Of a stretch of DNA of 64,000 nucleotides, positions 53,289-62,793 are shown one piece after another (positions within the stretch are counted from its first letter, which is position 1; every line of letters starts with the position of its first letter). Position numbers and translations under genes: made by a program. Location: the NCBI RefSeq assembly GCF_022410465.1, contig NZ_JAJSON010000025.1:186001-250000 (forward strand), given 5' to 3'. Below the pieces are notes generated by a model. It worked only from the letters and a program-made list of their open reading frames with translations. It searched no databases and was not told where the DNA came from. Origin of the DNA: Christiangramia crocea (GTDB lineage Bacteria > Bacteroidota > Bacteroidia > Flavobacteriales > Flavobacteriaceae).

Positions 53289-55547
53289 ATGCGAAACATA
53301 TTTTTAATTACACTGCTATTTGCGGTGAATACGGCTTTATTTAGCCAGAATAATATTTCCGGGATAATTAGGAACGCTGAAACCAGTGAACCAGTTTTCA
53401 GCGCCAATATCTACTTCCCTCAATTAGAAAAGGGAACGATGACCAATACCGAAGGAGAATTCAGTATTTCCAACCTGCCACAGGGAAATTATAAAATGGT
53501 GGTATCATCTATAGGTTTTGCCAGTTTTACACAAGAAATAAGCATTCCTTCCGGAGAGATCGAAATCAGTCTGAAACCATCGGCCATTGAAATGGAGGAA
53601 GTAATAGTTTCTACTCCTTTCCATCAGCTACAAAGCGAAAATGTAATGAAGGTTGAACGTGAAAGCGTTTCAGAACTTAACCGGAAAGGAGCAGTGACAC
53701 TATCTGATGGGATCTCGCAAATCGCGGGAGTTGACAACCTTAGCACGGGTGCCGGCATCGGAAAACCTGTGATTAGAGGCTTAAGTTCAAACCGGGTACT
53801 TGTATATACGCAAGGTGTAAGACTTGAAAACCAGCAATATGGGGACGAACACGGCTTAGGTGTAAATTCAAAAGGAATTGGAAGTGTGGAGGTGATAAAA
53901 GGTCCGGCATCATTGCTTTATGGTAGCGATGCCATTGGGGGCGTTCTATATTTGAATCCCGAAAAATATGCCCCGGCAAATTCAACAGGTGCAGCAGTTG
54001 AATCAGATTATTTCAGTAACAGCCTTGGCTATCAGGCCAGTTTAATGGCAAAGACCTCAACTGAAAAATTAAAATTCCTGGTAAGGGGAAGCCAGGCATA
54101 TCATAGCGACTATAAAAGTGGAGATGATGTCCGGATTACGAACACCCGGTTTAATGAAAGAGACCTGAAAGCCGGGATAGGATTCCAGCACAATAAATAC
54201 AAGGGGGATCTTAGATACAACTTCAACCGAAGTGAAATTGGGATCCCTGAAGAGATCGGTATCCAGTCTACTGAAAAAGAACCACTTCTTCCCTATCAAA
54301 ACATAGATAATCATGTTCTGAGCCTGGACAATAAACTCTATTTCGCTAAATCCAGTCTGGACCTGAAGGTCGGTTATCAATTCAATAACCGGAAAGAATT
54401 TGAGGAACATAATGAAGAAGGTCATGATGAAGGTCACGAAGAAGGTGAAGAAGTTTCAGGAGAAGAGCCTGAACCCGCTCTGGAGATGCATCTTGAAACC
54501 CTGAATTATAATTTCAAATATAATCTACCCAAAATAGGCAATTTCGAGACTATCGCGGGAGTACAGGGAATGTACCAGACCAATAAGAATTTTGGAGAAG
54601 AACTGCTTATCCCCGATGCCGAAACCGTCGATTTTGGTGTATTTGCCACTACCCATTACCATCTTGAAAACTGGGATTTCCAGGGAGGTTTAAGGTTCGA
54701 TAATCGCTCTCTGAATTCTAATTCCTATCTAACCGAAGAGGGGTCTACCGTTGAGAGTATAGATCGCAATTTTAATAGTTTCAACGGAGCAATTGGTGCC
54801 AAATACCAGTATGATCAGAAGTTCATTGCAAGACTCAATCTTGCCAGTGGTTTCCGTGCTCCAAACCTTTCAGAGCTTACTTCAGACGGAGAACACCATG
54901 GAGCCAACAGATATGAAAAGGGCAATTCACAACTTAAGAATGAACAAAATTTTCAGGTTGATCTGGCTTTGGAATTGAGGACCCCCCATTTTGAAACATT
55001 TATAAATGCATTTAATAATTCCGTAAACGATTATATTTTTATCAGTCCTACGGGAGAAACTATAGATTCCAGCCCCGTTTTCCAGTATGTCCAGGAGAAT
55101 GCTAATCTCTATGGGGGCGAAATTGGTATTCATATTCATCCCCATCCTCTTGACTGGTTACATCTGGAAAGTAGTTTTGAGACCGTTACGGGTAAGTTGA
55201 CCAGTGGATCTTATCTTCCTCTAATCCCGGCAAATTCTCTCACCAACACATTCAGAGTAGAACTTGAAGAAGGAAAGACCTTTAGCGGGAAGTATGCTTT
55301 TATCAGGCTTAAGAATGTTTTTGACCAGAATAATCCCGGAATGTTTGAGACAAGAACTGGAGGTTATGGTTTACTGGGAGCCGGTTTTGGTACCAGTATC
55401 AATTTTGGAGACTCGGTACTAGAGTTGGGAATAAACGGAAATAACCTGCTTGATAAAGCATATATTTCTCATCTTTCCCGGCTAAAACCCGATAACATAC
55501 ATAATATTGGTAGAAATTTCATGATCTCAGCCTCATGGAAGATATAA
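53289..55547 (+). CDS. TonB-dependent receptor, probably for a divalent metal
   Basis: A 752-residue outer-membrane receptor. A signal peptide (about 1-19) precedes a CarboxypepD_reg-like domain (about 22-100), then the plug (about 105-220, with LSDGISQIAGVDNLSTGAGIGKPVIRG cut short here to PVIRGLSSNRVLVYTQG and IEVIKGPASLLYGSDAIGG) and a 22-strand barrel to the end. An external loop at about 372-400 is packed with His, Glu and Asp (NEEGHDEGHEEGEEV). This recalls ZnuD-type zinc receptors. The preceding His-rich gene strengthens the metal case. The ligand itself is inferred. Confidence 0.85.
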   Translation: MRNIFLITLLFAVNTALFSQNNISGIIRNAETSEPVFSANIYFPQLEKGTMTNTEGEFSISNLPQGNYKMVVSSIGFASFTQEISIPSGEIEISLKPSAIEMEEVIVSTPFHQLQSENVMKVERESVSELNRKGAVTLSDGISQIAGVDNLSTGAGIGKPVIRGLSSNRVLVYTQGVRLENQQYGDEHGLGVNSKGIGSVEVIKGPASLLYGSDAIGGVLYLNPEKYAPANSTGAAVESDYFSNSLGYQASLMAKTSTEKLKFLVRGSQAYHSDYKSGDDVRITNTRFNERDLKAGIGFQHNKYKGDLRYNFNRSEIGIPEEIGIQSTEKEPLLPYQNIDNHVLSLDNKLYFAKSSLDLKVGYQFNNRKEFEEHNEEGHDEGHEEGEEVSGEEPEPALEMHLETLNYNFKYNLPKIGNFETIAGVQGMYQTNKNFGEELLIPDAETVDFGVFATTHYHLENWDFQGGLRFDNRSLNSNSYLTEEGSTVESIDRNFNSFNGAIGAKYQYDQKFIARLNLASGFRAPNLSELTSDGEHHGANRYEKGNSQLKNEQNFQVDLALELRTPHFETFINAFNNSVNDYIFISPTGETIDSSPVFQYVQENANLYGGEIGIHIHPHPLDWLHLESSFETVTGKLTSGSYLPLIPANSLTNTFRVELEEGKTFSGKYAFIRLKNVFDQNNPGMFETRTGGYGLLGAGFGTSINFGDSVLELGINGNNLLDKAYISHLSRLKPDNIHNIGRNFMISASWKI

Positions 55548-55552
55548 ATAAT

Positions 55553-55583
55553 AAAGGCTGCCAGAATACCGGCAGCCTTTCCT
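55553..55583. terminator. Terminator after the TonB receptor gene
   Basis: A 10-bp stem AAAGGCTGCC / GGCAGCCTTT (55553-55562 with 55571-55580) with an eight-base loop; the T-run is short (CCTTT). Confidence 0.75.
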
Positions 55584-55602
55584 TTAACTAATTAAGAAAA
55601 CA

Positions 55603-55905
55603 TCAATAACTCTTAACTTCAATAACCTGAGGCCTTAAAGGTTCTTTCTTCCAAACATATGTATACAGATACATTAATGTAAAGGTTGGTATGAAATCGG
55701 TTCCTGGAAGTATCTCTTCGATAAATACCAGCACCGAAGCCAGTTTTCCTTTTCTCCCCGGATACATTTCACTCATTTTCTTTGCAGCATAAGGTGCCCA
55801 GACAAGGTCCAGAAAAGGACCAATGACCGGAATCGCCATGGTGGCCATACCCGCAAGGTCAAAAGCCAGGCCTTTTATAAAAGTTTTATTTCTGAATAAT
55901 TCCAT
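55603..55905 (-). CDS. Small hydrophobic protein of unknown function
   Basis: A 100-residue protein without a signal peptide but with hydrophobic helices at about 12-40 (LAFDLAGMATMAIPVIGPFL) and 57-90 (VLVFIEEILPGTDFIPTFTL), so it is probably a small membrane protein. I do not recognise the family. It faces the TonB receptor across the terminator and follows folE on the same strand by 44 bases, so it may be co-transcribed with folE. Confidence 0.65.
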   Translation of the reverse strand: MELFRNKTFIKGLAFDLAGMATMAIPVIGPFLDLVWAPYAAKKMSEMYPGRKGKLASVLVFIEEILPGTDFIPTFTLMYLYTYVWKKEPLRPQVIEVKSY

Positions 55906-55949
55906 CTTTTGATTTTTAGCTTTTTAAAATCAAATAAGATGCCAGAATT

Positions 55950-56546
55950 CTATCTCAGGTCTGAGCTTATAAGTTTCAGGAATTCTTCACGAGTCTCAAT
56001 CTTCTTAAACTGACCTCTGAAACCTGAGGTAGTGGTTGCACTGTTCTGTTTCTGAACCCCTCGCATCATCATGCACATATGCACCGCTTCAATAACCACA
56101 GCTACTCCCTGTGGTTTAAGGGTTTTATTCAAACACTCAAGAATATCATGGGTGAGTCTCTCCTGGACCTGAAGTCGCCTTGCAAAAATATCCACCACCC
56201 GCGGCAGCTTGCTTAGGCCAATTATCTTACCATTTGGAATATACGCAATATGAGCTTTTCCGAAGAATGGCAACATATGATGTTCGCAAAGCGAATAAAG
56301 TTCAATATCCTTAACCACGACCATTTCATCATAGCTCTCTTCGAAAATTGCCTTTTTCAGGATCTTTTCGGCATCCATCGCATAACCCTGGGTTAGGAAC
56401 TGCATCGCCTTGGCCGCCCTTTCAGGGGTCTTTACGACACCTTCCCGCTCCGGGTCCTCTCCCACTCCCTGAATAATCTCACGAAAATTATCCTTTAGCT
56501 TTTCTGTGGTTTTATGATTGTATTCTTCGAAATATTTATATGCCAT
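55950..56546 (-). CDS. folE: GTP cyclohydrolase I
   Basis: The 198-residue FolE type I enzyme, which opens GTP to dihydroneopterin triphosphate at the start of folate and pterin synthesis. Zinc ligands are in [19 protein letters not shown] and in [10 protein letters not shown]. The region [17 protein letters not shown] is also diagnostic. Its start overlaps the msrA end by 11 bases, so the two are coupled; the biochemical link between them is unclear. Confidence 0.96.
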   Translation of the reverse strand: MAYKYFEEYNHKTTEKLKDNFREIIQGVGEDPEREGVVKTPERAAKAMQFLTQGYAMDAEKILKKAIFEESYDEMVVVKDIELYSLCEHHMLPFFGKAHIAYIPNGKIIGLSKLPRVVDIFARRLQVQERLTHDILECLNKTLKPQGVAVVIEAVHMCMMMRGVQKQNSATTTSGFRGQFKKIETREEFLKLISSDLR

Positions 56547-57099
56547 TCTTGCCGGTTTGTTTTAATTTATCTGAAAATAATTTTTTCAACTTAGTGATCT
56601 TAGGATCTATGATATATTGACAATAGGGTTGCTCCCGGTGACGATTATAGAAATCCTGGTGCTCCTTTTCGGCCTCGTAGAAGCCAGAGGCTTCCGTCAC
56701 TTCGGTCACAATTGGATCCTTAAATGCCTTCTGCTGCTCTAGTAACTTTATTACCTCTTCGGCTGTTTCCTTTTGCTGTTCATCATGGTAAAAGATCGCG
56801 CTTCGGTATTGGGTTCCAACATCGTTTTGCTGCCTGTTAAGCGTTGTAGGGTCATGAGTTGCAAAGAATACCAGCAGGATATCCTTAAAATTGATCCTTT
56901 CCGGATCAAAAAGTATTTCTATAGCTTCTGCATGCCCGGTTCTGCCACTAATAACCTCCCGGTATGGCGGATTTTTGATAACGCCACCGGTAAAACCGGA
57001 CCTGACTTTTTCAACTCCTTCCAGTTTCTGAAAAACCGCTTCAGTACACCAAAAACATCCTCCAGCTAAAGTGGCTTTTTTCAAATTTTTATTTTCCAT
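56536..57099 (-). CDS. msrA: Peptide-methionine (S)-S-oxide reductase
   Basis: A 187-residue MsrA that repairs oxidised methionine. The catalytic motif is [12 protein letters not shown] at about 14-25; the conserved [21 protein letters not shown] and [21 protein letters not shown] follow. No MsrB domain is fused. A resolving Cys is present in PYCQYIIDP. It leads the operon with folE. Confidence 0.96.
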   Translation of the reverse strand: MENKNLKKATLAGGCFWCTEAVFQKLEGVEKVRSGFTGGVIKNPPYREVISGRTGHAEAIEILFDPERINFKDILLVFFATHDPTTLNRQQNDVGTQYRSAIFYHDEQQKETAEEVIKLLEQQKAFKDPIVTEVTEASGFYEAEKEHQDFYNRHREQPYCQYIIDPKITKLKKLFSDKLKQTGKNGI

Positions 57100-57183
57100 A
57101 GACTTCTTACAAACTTTTGTTTATCTAATTTAGGTTTTAAATAAACAAAATAAAGTCGGTTTAACGTGATTTTATAGAATTCT

Positions 57184-57215
57184 TTTGTCCATATTAATGA
57201 ACAATAATACATTTG
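57184..57215 (+). promoter_or_regulatory. Promoter of the DUF5916 gene (TTTG-N20-TACATTTG)
   Basis: TTTG at 57184-57187 and TACATTTG at 57208-57215 match both consensus boxes with a 20-base spacer. An in-frame TTG at 57213 falls within the -7 box, so translation must begin at ATG 57246. Confidence 0.6.
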
Positions 57216-57245
57216 TGTGGTTTGCTAAGAGCAATTCATCAATCC

Positions 57246-59681
57246 ATGCCTAAAAAATACTACCTTTTTTATATATTTTTTATTTTTAGCCTCTTTTCAT
57301 TCTCTCAAAATCAACAAAAAAGAAAGGTTTATACTACTCAAAAAATTGAAAATCCACCAGAAATTGACGGAAATCTGAATGAGCCCATCTGGGGTAAAGC
57401 AAATATTGCTTCAGATTTTGTAATGGTGGAACCGGGCGACGGGGATCCCATCCCCGGCTCTCATGAGACCAGCGTAAAGCTAGTCTATGACAATGAAGCA
57501 ATCTACATAGCTGCATACCTCATGGAGGATAATCCTGAGCAAATCATTAAGCAATTCACTCAGAGAGATAATTTGCAACAAACAGAATTCTTCCTTATAG
57601 ATATCAACACCTATGATGACGGGGAGAACCAAACCCGATTTATAGTAACCGCAGCTGGCACTCAGGCTGACGCCAGGATGACAGGCGATAATGAGGACTA
57701 CAGTTATAACGTGGTATGGGAATCGGCCGTATCTCAGGACGAAGAGGGCTGGTATGTAGAAATGAAAATCCCCTACTCTGCACTTAGGTTTCCGGATAAA
57801 CCGGTCCAGCAATGGGGAATACAATTCTATCGTGAAATAAGCCATCTCAATGAAGGCTATGTATGGAATTACGTTGATAAGTCTCTTGGCCAGTTAAGTC
57901 AGTATACCGGCCTTTTAGAAGGAATCTCAAATATTGACCCACCTGGAAGACTTAGCCTGTATCCATATATCTCAACGGCAGCCGACCAGTATGACGGGAA
58001 CGATGATTTTAATTTTAATGCGGGGATGGACCTGAAATATGGGATTAATGATTCATTTACCCTTGATATGACCCTGGTTCCCGATTTCGGGCAGACCGCT
58101 TATGATGAAGTGGAACTGAACCTCGGACCTTTTGAACAGGTTTTTGGAGAGAACCGTGCTTTCTTTACCGAAGGAACCGAACTCTTCAACAAGGGAGAGC
58201 TCTTCTATTCAAGACGTGTAGGGAGTACTCCTATTGGTTATAATGATGCACAAAAGGATTTACTGGAGAACGAGGAGATCATCGACAATCCCGAAAAAAC
58301 AGATCTTATCAATGCCCTGAAGGTTTCTGGAAGAACAGATCGAGGCCTTGGGGTTGGGTTTTTTAACGCTATCACAAATAAGGAAGAAGCCGTATTCCGG
58401 GATACCATCACTGGCAACAGGCGCCGCTGGATTACGGAGCCAGTAGCGAATTATAATATTCTTGTGCTGGATCAGCGTTTTAATAAAAATTCTTCGATAA
58501 CCCTCGTAAATACGAATGTTACAAGAAATGGTAATTTCAGGGATGGAAATGTTACCGCCTTCCTTTTTGATATCTTCAATAAAGAGAATTCATTCAATTT
58601 TGAAGGCCAGGCGAAAATGAGCAATGTGAATCTTCCCGGCCAGAATAAAACTGGTTTCGCCTCTCAGTTTTCAGTAGAAAGAACTAAAGGGAATTTTAGA
58701 TATGAAATGGGGCATGAATTTGCCAATGAGACCTACGATATAAACGATCTGGGGATAAGTTTTATCAATAATTACAATAATTTTTCCTGGGGAGGTTCAT
58801 ACCAGATCTTTGAACCAAAAGGCATTTATAATAATTACCAGATCAAGATATATGGTCAGCATCTCAGGAGATACCGGCCAGACATTTCTGTGAACACGGG
58901 TATGGGAGGAAGTTTCTTCGCCATGACCCGAAAGAGATTTGCCTTCGGTGGTGCTCTGGAGATAAATTCAGAATTCAGAGATTTTTTCGAACCAAGGGCT
59001 GAAAACGCCTATGTGCTATATAAACCCTTCGGTGGAAGCAGGTTCTTTGTTTCTTCAGATTACCGGAAGAGATTCGCTTATGATGTAAGGATATATTATG
59101 AGGAGTATTATAAATCGACCCAAAACAGCTTTAGTCTGAATATCGAGCCGCGTTTCAGGTTTAATGACAAATTCAATATGATTTATGAATTTGAATATAA
59201 ATATGAGAATGACCGGCCAAGTTATGTTGATCAAACTCAGGAGATGATCATTTTCGGGAACAGAGATCAAAAAAGCCTTGAGAATTCTATAAGCGCAAGT
59301 TATAATTTTAACACCAAACAGGGACTTAATTTGAGTTTCAGGCATTTCTGGTCTACAGCTAACTTTACTGAAGACCAATTCTCCCGGCTCATTGAAGATG
59401 GTGCATTGGAACCAATTATTTATAGGAAAGATCAGGACGGAAATCCCGATGCCAACTTTAATATCTGGAATCTGGATTTAAGCTACAGGTGGCAGTTCGC
59501 ACCGGGAAGTGAGGCCGTATTACTCTATAGAAATGCTATTTTTAATCAGGATAAACTAAGCCACCTTGGATTTGACGAAAGTCTTGACAATTTATTCGCG
59601 CAGCCATCCAGACACAATTTAAGCCTCAGAGTGGTTTATTTTATAGATTACAACAGGGTTAAGAACTTATTCCGAAGTTAA
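57246..59681 (+). CDS. DUF5916 family outer-membrane-type protein with CBM9-like N-terminus
   Basis: An 811-residue exported protein. The signal peptide is at about 1-21 (PKKYYLFYIFFIFSLFSFS). Residues 25-215 look like the CBM9-like domain (IENPPEIDGNLNEPIWGKA, then VKLVYDNEAIYIAAYL and EGWYVEMKIPYSALRFP). The rest matches DUF5916, an outer-membrane beta barrel with repeated amphipathic strands such as FRYEMGHEFANETYDIND. Members are thought to be outer-membrane proteins that may process or bind glycans or peptides; no activity is proven. It is a single-gene unit; a LolD-type gene follows 53 bases later. Confidence 0.85.
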   Translation: MPKKYYLFYIFFIFSLFSFSQNQQKRKVYTTQKIENPPEIDGNLNEPIWGKANIASDFVMVEPGDGDPIPGSHETSVKLVYDNEAIYIAAYLMEDNPEQIIKQFTQRDNLQQTEFFLIDINTYDDGENQTRFIVTAAGTQADARMTGDNEDYSYNVVWESAVSQDEEGWYVEMKIPYSALRFPDKPVQQWGIQFYREISHLNEGYVWNYVDKSLGQLSQYTGLLEGISNIDPPGRLSLYPYISTAADQYDGNDDFNFNAGMDLKYGINDSFTLDMTLVPDFGQTAYDEVELNLGPFEQVFGENRAFFTEGTELFNKGELFYSRRVGSTPIGYNDAQKDLLENEEIIDNPEKTDLINALKVSGRTDRGLGVGFFNAITNKEEAVFRDTITGNRRRWITEPVANYNILVLDQRFNKNSSITLVNTNVTRNGNFRDGNVTAFLFDIFNKENSFNFEGQAKMSNVNLPGQNKTGFASQFSVERTKGNFRYEMGHEFANETYDINDLGISFINNYNNFSWGGSYQIFEPKGIYNNYQIKIYGQHLRRYRPDISVNTGMGGSFFAMTRKRFAFGGALEINSEFRDFFEPRAENAYVLYKPFGGSRFFVSSDYRKRFAYDVRIYYEEYYKSTQNSFSLNIEPRFRFNDKFNMIYEFEYKYENDRPSYVDQTQEMIIFGNRDQKSLENSISASYNFNTKQGLNLSFRHFWSTANFTEDQFSRLIEDGALEPIIYRKDQDGNPDANFNIWNLDLSYRWQFAPGSEAVLLYRNAIFNQDKLSHLGFDESLDNLFAQPSRHNLSLRVVYFIDYNRVKNLFRS

Positions 59682-59734
59682 GCTTGGGGAATCACCCTAA
59701 TTTGGCTATTTTCGGAGCTCTTATTTTGCGATAA

Positions 59735-60400
59735 ATGATCATTGCCCAGAATATTCATAAATACTACGGAGACCTACATGTTCTAAAGGCTGTGGATCTT
59801 CATATAAAAAAGAGTGAAATAGTTTCCATTGTTGGAGCTTCAGGTGCAGGAAAGACCACCTTGCTGCAAATCCTGGGAACTCTGGACCGCCCGTCAAAAG
59901 GAGAAGATTCAAAACTTGAAATAAACGGCACCGATATATATGGGCTTTCATCCCGTGAACTCTCACGTTTCAGGAATAAGCATATAGGTTTTATTTTTCA
60001 ATTTCACCAGTTACTACCAGAGTTTACAGCCTTAGAGAACATTTGTATCCCGGCTTTTATTCAGAATATACCTAGGAAGGATGCTGAAAAGAGAGCTATG
60101 GAACTTCTAAGCTTTTTAGGACTTACAAACAGGGCGTCTCACAAGCCCGGGGAATTAAGTGGTGGTGAGCAGCAAAGGATCGCGGTTGCCAGAAGCCTTA
60201 TTAATAATCCTGCCGTAGTATTTGCCGATGAACCTTCCGGAAATCTTGACAGCGAATCGGCTGAAAACTTACACCAATTGTTCTTCAGGCTGCGTGATGA
60301 ATTTCAGCAGACTTTCGTTATAGTGACTCATAATGAAGAGCTGGCAGATATGGCCGACCGGAAACTTACAATGGTGGATGGTGAAATCATTCACGATTAA
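59735..60400 (+). CDS. lolD: ABC transporter ATP-binding protein, LolD-like
   Basis: A 221-residue ATPase of the LolD/MacB type. Walker A is GASGAGKT at 34-41, the signature LSGGEQQR at 141-148, and Walker [13 protein letters not shown], with the [17 protein letters not shown] segment typical of the LolD branch. It would power extraction of lipoproteins for the outer membrane or a related FtsX-type permease. No permease gene is adjacent; in flavobacteria lolD commonly stands apart. The TTATTTTG box ends six bases before its ATG. Confidence 0.88.
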   Translation: MIIAQNIHKYYGDLHVLKAVDLHIKKSEIVSIVGASGAGKTTLLQILGTLDRPSKGEDSKLEINGTDIYGLSSRELSRFRNKHIGFIFQFHQLLPEFTALENICIPAFIQNIPRKDAEKRAMELLSFLGLTNRASHKPGELSGGEQQRIAVARSLINNPAVVFADEPSGNLDSESAENLHQLFFRLRDEFQQTFVIVTHNEELADMADRKLTMVDGEIIHD

Positions 60401-60420
60401 ATGAACCTGTTTCAGGATTT

Positions 60421-62793
60421 TTAAACCCTTCTTTTTATAAAACAACTGGACATTGTAATCAAATAAGCTACTGCCCCCAGAAAGATCAATACTGAAAATC
60501 CAGCCTCAATAGCTAAAATAGTGGCCAGAGAAGTACTCAATACCGAAAAACAACCATTTATCCCCCATGCCCATGGCACTTCCTGTTCATTTTTTTCAGA
60601 AAGATAACGCAGTCCCAGTGGAAAAGGCATTCCCATAAAAAAAGCGGGCAGGCCGATGAACACCAGAGATAGAAATACTTTTACTCCGAATCCCTGCGCC
60701 ATTCCCCTTTCCAGGACCCATGGAAGTCCAAAGGTGTAGAGCACTAAAATTCCCACAATAATCAGAAGTATCTTTTGTATTCCGCCAAGACCCATTTGTA
60801 AATTTGAAGACAGCCAACTCCCGAGTCCTGACAGTAATAGCATTGCACTGATCACGGCAGCTACCGAATAGACCGGATGTCCAAGAAAGAGAATAAACCT
60901 TTGTATGAGTACAATCTCCACGAACATGAATCCTATGCCGATTCCAGCAAAGTAAAGCAGGGTCCAGCTTTTATTTTTCATCCTCCTTTTTAGCAGGAAT
61001 AAAGGCAGAATGATAAGGATTATAGCCAGCAAAAATGACTGAACAAAGGTCACCCCTACTATTAGGTATCCCAGTTCAAAAAAGGAAGCCGACTGATCTC
61101 CAAAAAGCTCCTGCAAACGCGAAAAATTCTTCCATTTCAGAAATTGTGAAAAATATGGCCGGTCATCGGTTGCCGGTCTCAGGTTGAAATCATAGGTTCT
61201 GTATAAGCTTTTCCTATCTCCTGACAATAGCTGATCTGTAAGTCTAAAAAGGCTTTCATCCTCCAGGCTGTTATATTTACTTCTTTCTGCTGAAGAAATT
61301 CCAGGAAGAATTAAAGGATCAAAGGAAAGTCGGTCACAAAAATCCCTCACAGCCTGAATCTCGGAATCTGAAAATGGATTTTTTTTCAATAAATAAGTTA
61401 TAGTATTCCAGCTTCGCACCGCGACCAGATGTTCAGCCGGATCGTTAATTCCTTTTTTATCCAGAGTTTCTGCAAAGCTCGCAGTAATCTTCAGAGGATT
61501 TCTGTAAGGATAATCCATCCATACTTTGAGGATAAGCATTCCATCTTTTTCGAGCCGATCAAAGATCATTGAGAAGCTATCGGTTGTAAAGAGATATTCC
61601 TCCTGAATGGCCTGTAAACCTGCAGTACCGCCAAAGGTTCCTATATCGGGGAGACTTATAAGTTGATATTGCTGCCGGGATTCAGCAAGAAAGGAACGGG
61701 CGTCCTGCTGATATAGCTGAACGTTCTCTCCAAACCGGACTGTTTCCGTGGAAAAGTCTGAAATTAATGGATGAGGCTCCACGTTATCAATTTGTGAAAC
61801 TCCATGCCGACTGTAATATTGAGTTCTTATTCCCGTCCCGGCATTCAGCACCAGGATATTCTGAGGTTGAAAAATTTCCAGGGCCAGTGCCGAAGTAGTA
61901 TGGTCCAGGATCTCACTGTCTTCGGTTGAATTAAGAACTGCACCGGCCCATTCTCCGTTATTGAAAATGGCATCGGTCACAGGTATATCACCGGTATATG
62001 ACAAACTAAGACCGGGAGCATAGCGAAGTACTGGTGAAGAAACATACTGTAACCATCCATAGGGACTATTTTCAGAGGTCTCTATTTTTGTATCAGGCAG
62101 ATCCAGGGTCCGGCTAAGGCTTTTATATTGGGAGACCTCAAGCCTTAAAGGAGAATGCAGGACAAGAAACAACATGGTAATGACAGAAAGAGAAGTTGCT
62201 CCTATCCACCAATGTCTTTTTTTTGATGGAAGTATAAAACCCGAAGACAAGATTGCCAATACACCAGTAATAAAAGGTATCTGACCAGGCGAAGCCGTCC
62301 AGAAAAGAAATATTGCCACCAGACCTCCCAATCCTGATCCTGCCAGGTTACTAAAATATAATTGCCCTATCCTGCCAGTATATTTAATAAATATCATTCC
62401 TATGGCGAGGGCACAAAAAAAGAAAGGAACAAAAAAAAGCAATTCAAACAGCAATAATCGCCAAACCTCCTTTTGCTCAACGAACAGTAAATAGGTATCA
62501 AAACTTGCAAAAGGTTGTCCTGACATCCATATGCTTAAAGGCATAAAAATACCTGAAAGAGCCATAAATAAGGGAAGGAGAGTTTCTATTTTCCTGATAA
62601 GGGTTTTCCGGAATACCGCCAGAAAAGTGCCGGCTCCTCCAAATCCGAGTAAAGCGATAGCAATCACCATATAGGCAAAATGATACCATTGTACGATAGA
62701 AAGATATTGCATCAGGCTTAACTGATATGCAATCATGGAAACCGAAAGAAGCCCAATTGAAAAAAGCAGCCGGATAAAAAACGAAGATCCCAT
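60421..62793 (-). CDS. Membrane protein with spermidine-synthase-like SAM domain
   Basis: A 790-residue protein made of an N-terminal block of about seven membrane helices (to about 215), a spermidine-synthase-like Rossmann domain (about 290-460, with ILVLNAGTGIRTQYYSRHG and a later FGENVQLYQQDARSFL), and a second group of helices (about 570-785). It resembles fused-MFS/spermidine-synthase proteins of Bacteroidota whose product is unknown. The motif-I glycine loop is retained (NAGTGIRT in place of GxGxG). The start overlaps the pcm stop by one base, so it is in the same operon. Confidence 0.8.
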   Translation of the reverse strand: MGSSFFIRLLFSIGLLSVSMIAYQLSLMQYLSIVQWYHFAYMVIAIALLGFGGAGTFLAVFRKTLIRKIETLLPLFMALSGIFMPLSIWMSGQPFASFDTYLLFVEQKEVWRLLLFELLFFVPFFFCALAIGMIFIKYTGRIGQLYFSNLAGSGLGGLVAIFLFWTASPGQIPFITGVLAILSSGFILPSKKRHWWIGATSLSVITMLFLVLHSPLRLEVSQYKSLSRTLDLPDTKIETSENSPYGWLQYVSSPVLRYAPGLSLSYTGDIPVTDAIFNNGEWAGAVLNSTEDSEILDHTTSALALEIFQPQNILVLNAGTGIRTQYYSRHGVSQIDNVEPHPLISDFSTETVRFGENVQLYQQDARSFLAESRQQYQLISLPDIGTFGGTAGLQAIQEEYLFTTDSFSMIFDRLEKDGMLILKVWMDYPYRNPLKITASFAETLDKKGINDPAEHLVAVRSWNTITYLLKKNPFSDSEIQAVRDFCDRLSFDPLILPGISSAERSKYNSLEDESLFRLTDQLLSGDRKSLYRTYDFNLRPATDDRPYFSQFLKWKNFSRLQELFGDQSASFFELGYLIVGVTFVQSFLLAIILIILPLFLLKRRMKNKSWTLLYFAGIGIGFMFVEIVLIQRFILFLGHPVYSVAAVISAMLLLSGLGSWLSSNLQMGLGGIQKILLIIVGILVLYTFGLPWVLERGMAQGFGVKVFLSLVFIGLPAFFMGMPFPLGLRYLSEKNEQEVPWAWGINGCFSVLSTSLATILAIEAGFSVLIFLGAVAYLITMSSCFIKRRV

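Noticed and set aside
54401-54490. Repeat tract that could be a variable-number tandem repeat in the TonB receptor gene
   Set aside because: The repeats are imperfect and keep the frame; they are explained by the His/Glu-rich loop. Length variation cannot be judged from one sequence.
60406-60416. Hairpin CCTG-TTT-CAGG between lolD and the spermidine-synthase-like gene
   Set aside because: The stem is only four base pairs, too weak to call a terminator even though a short T-run follows.
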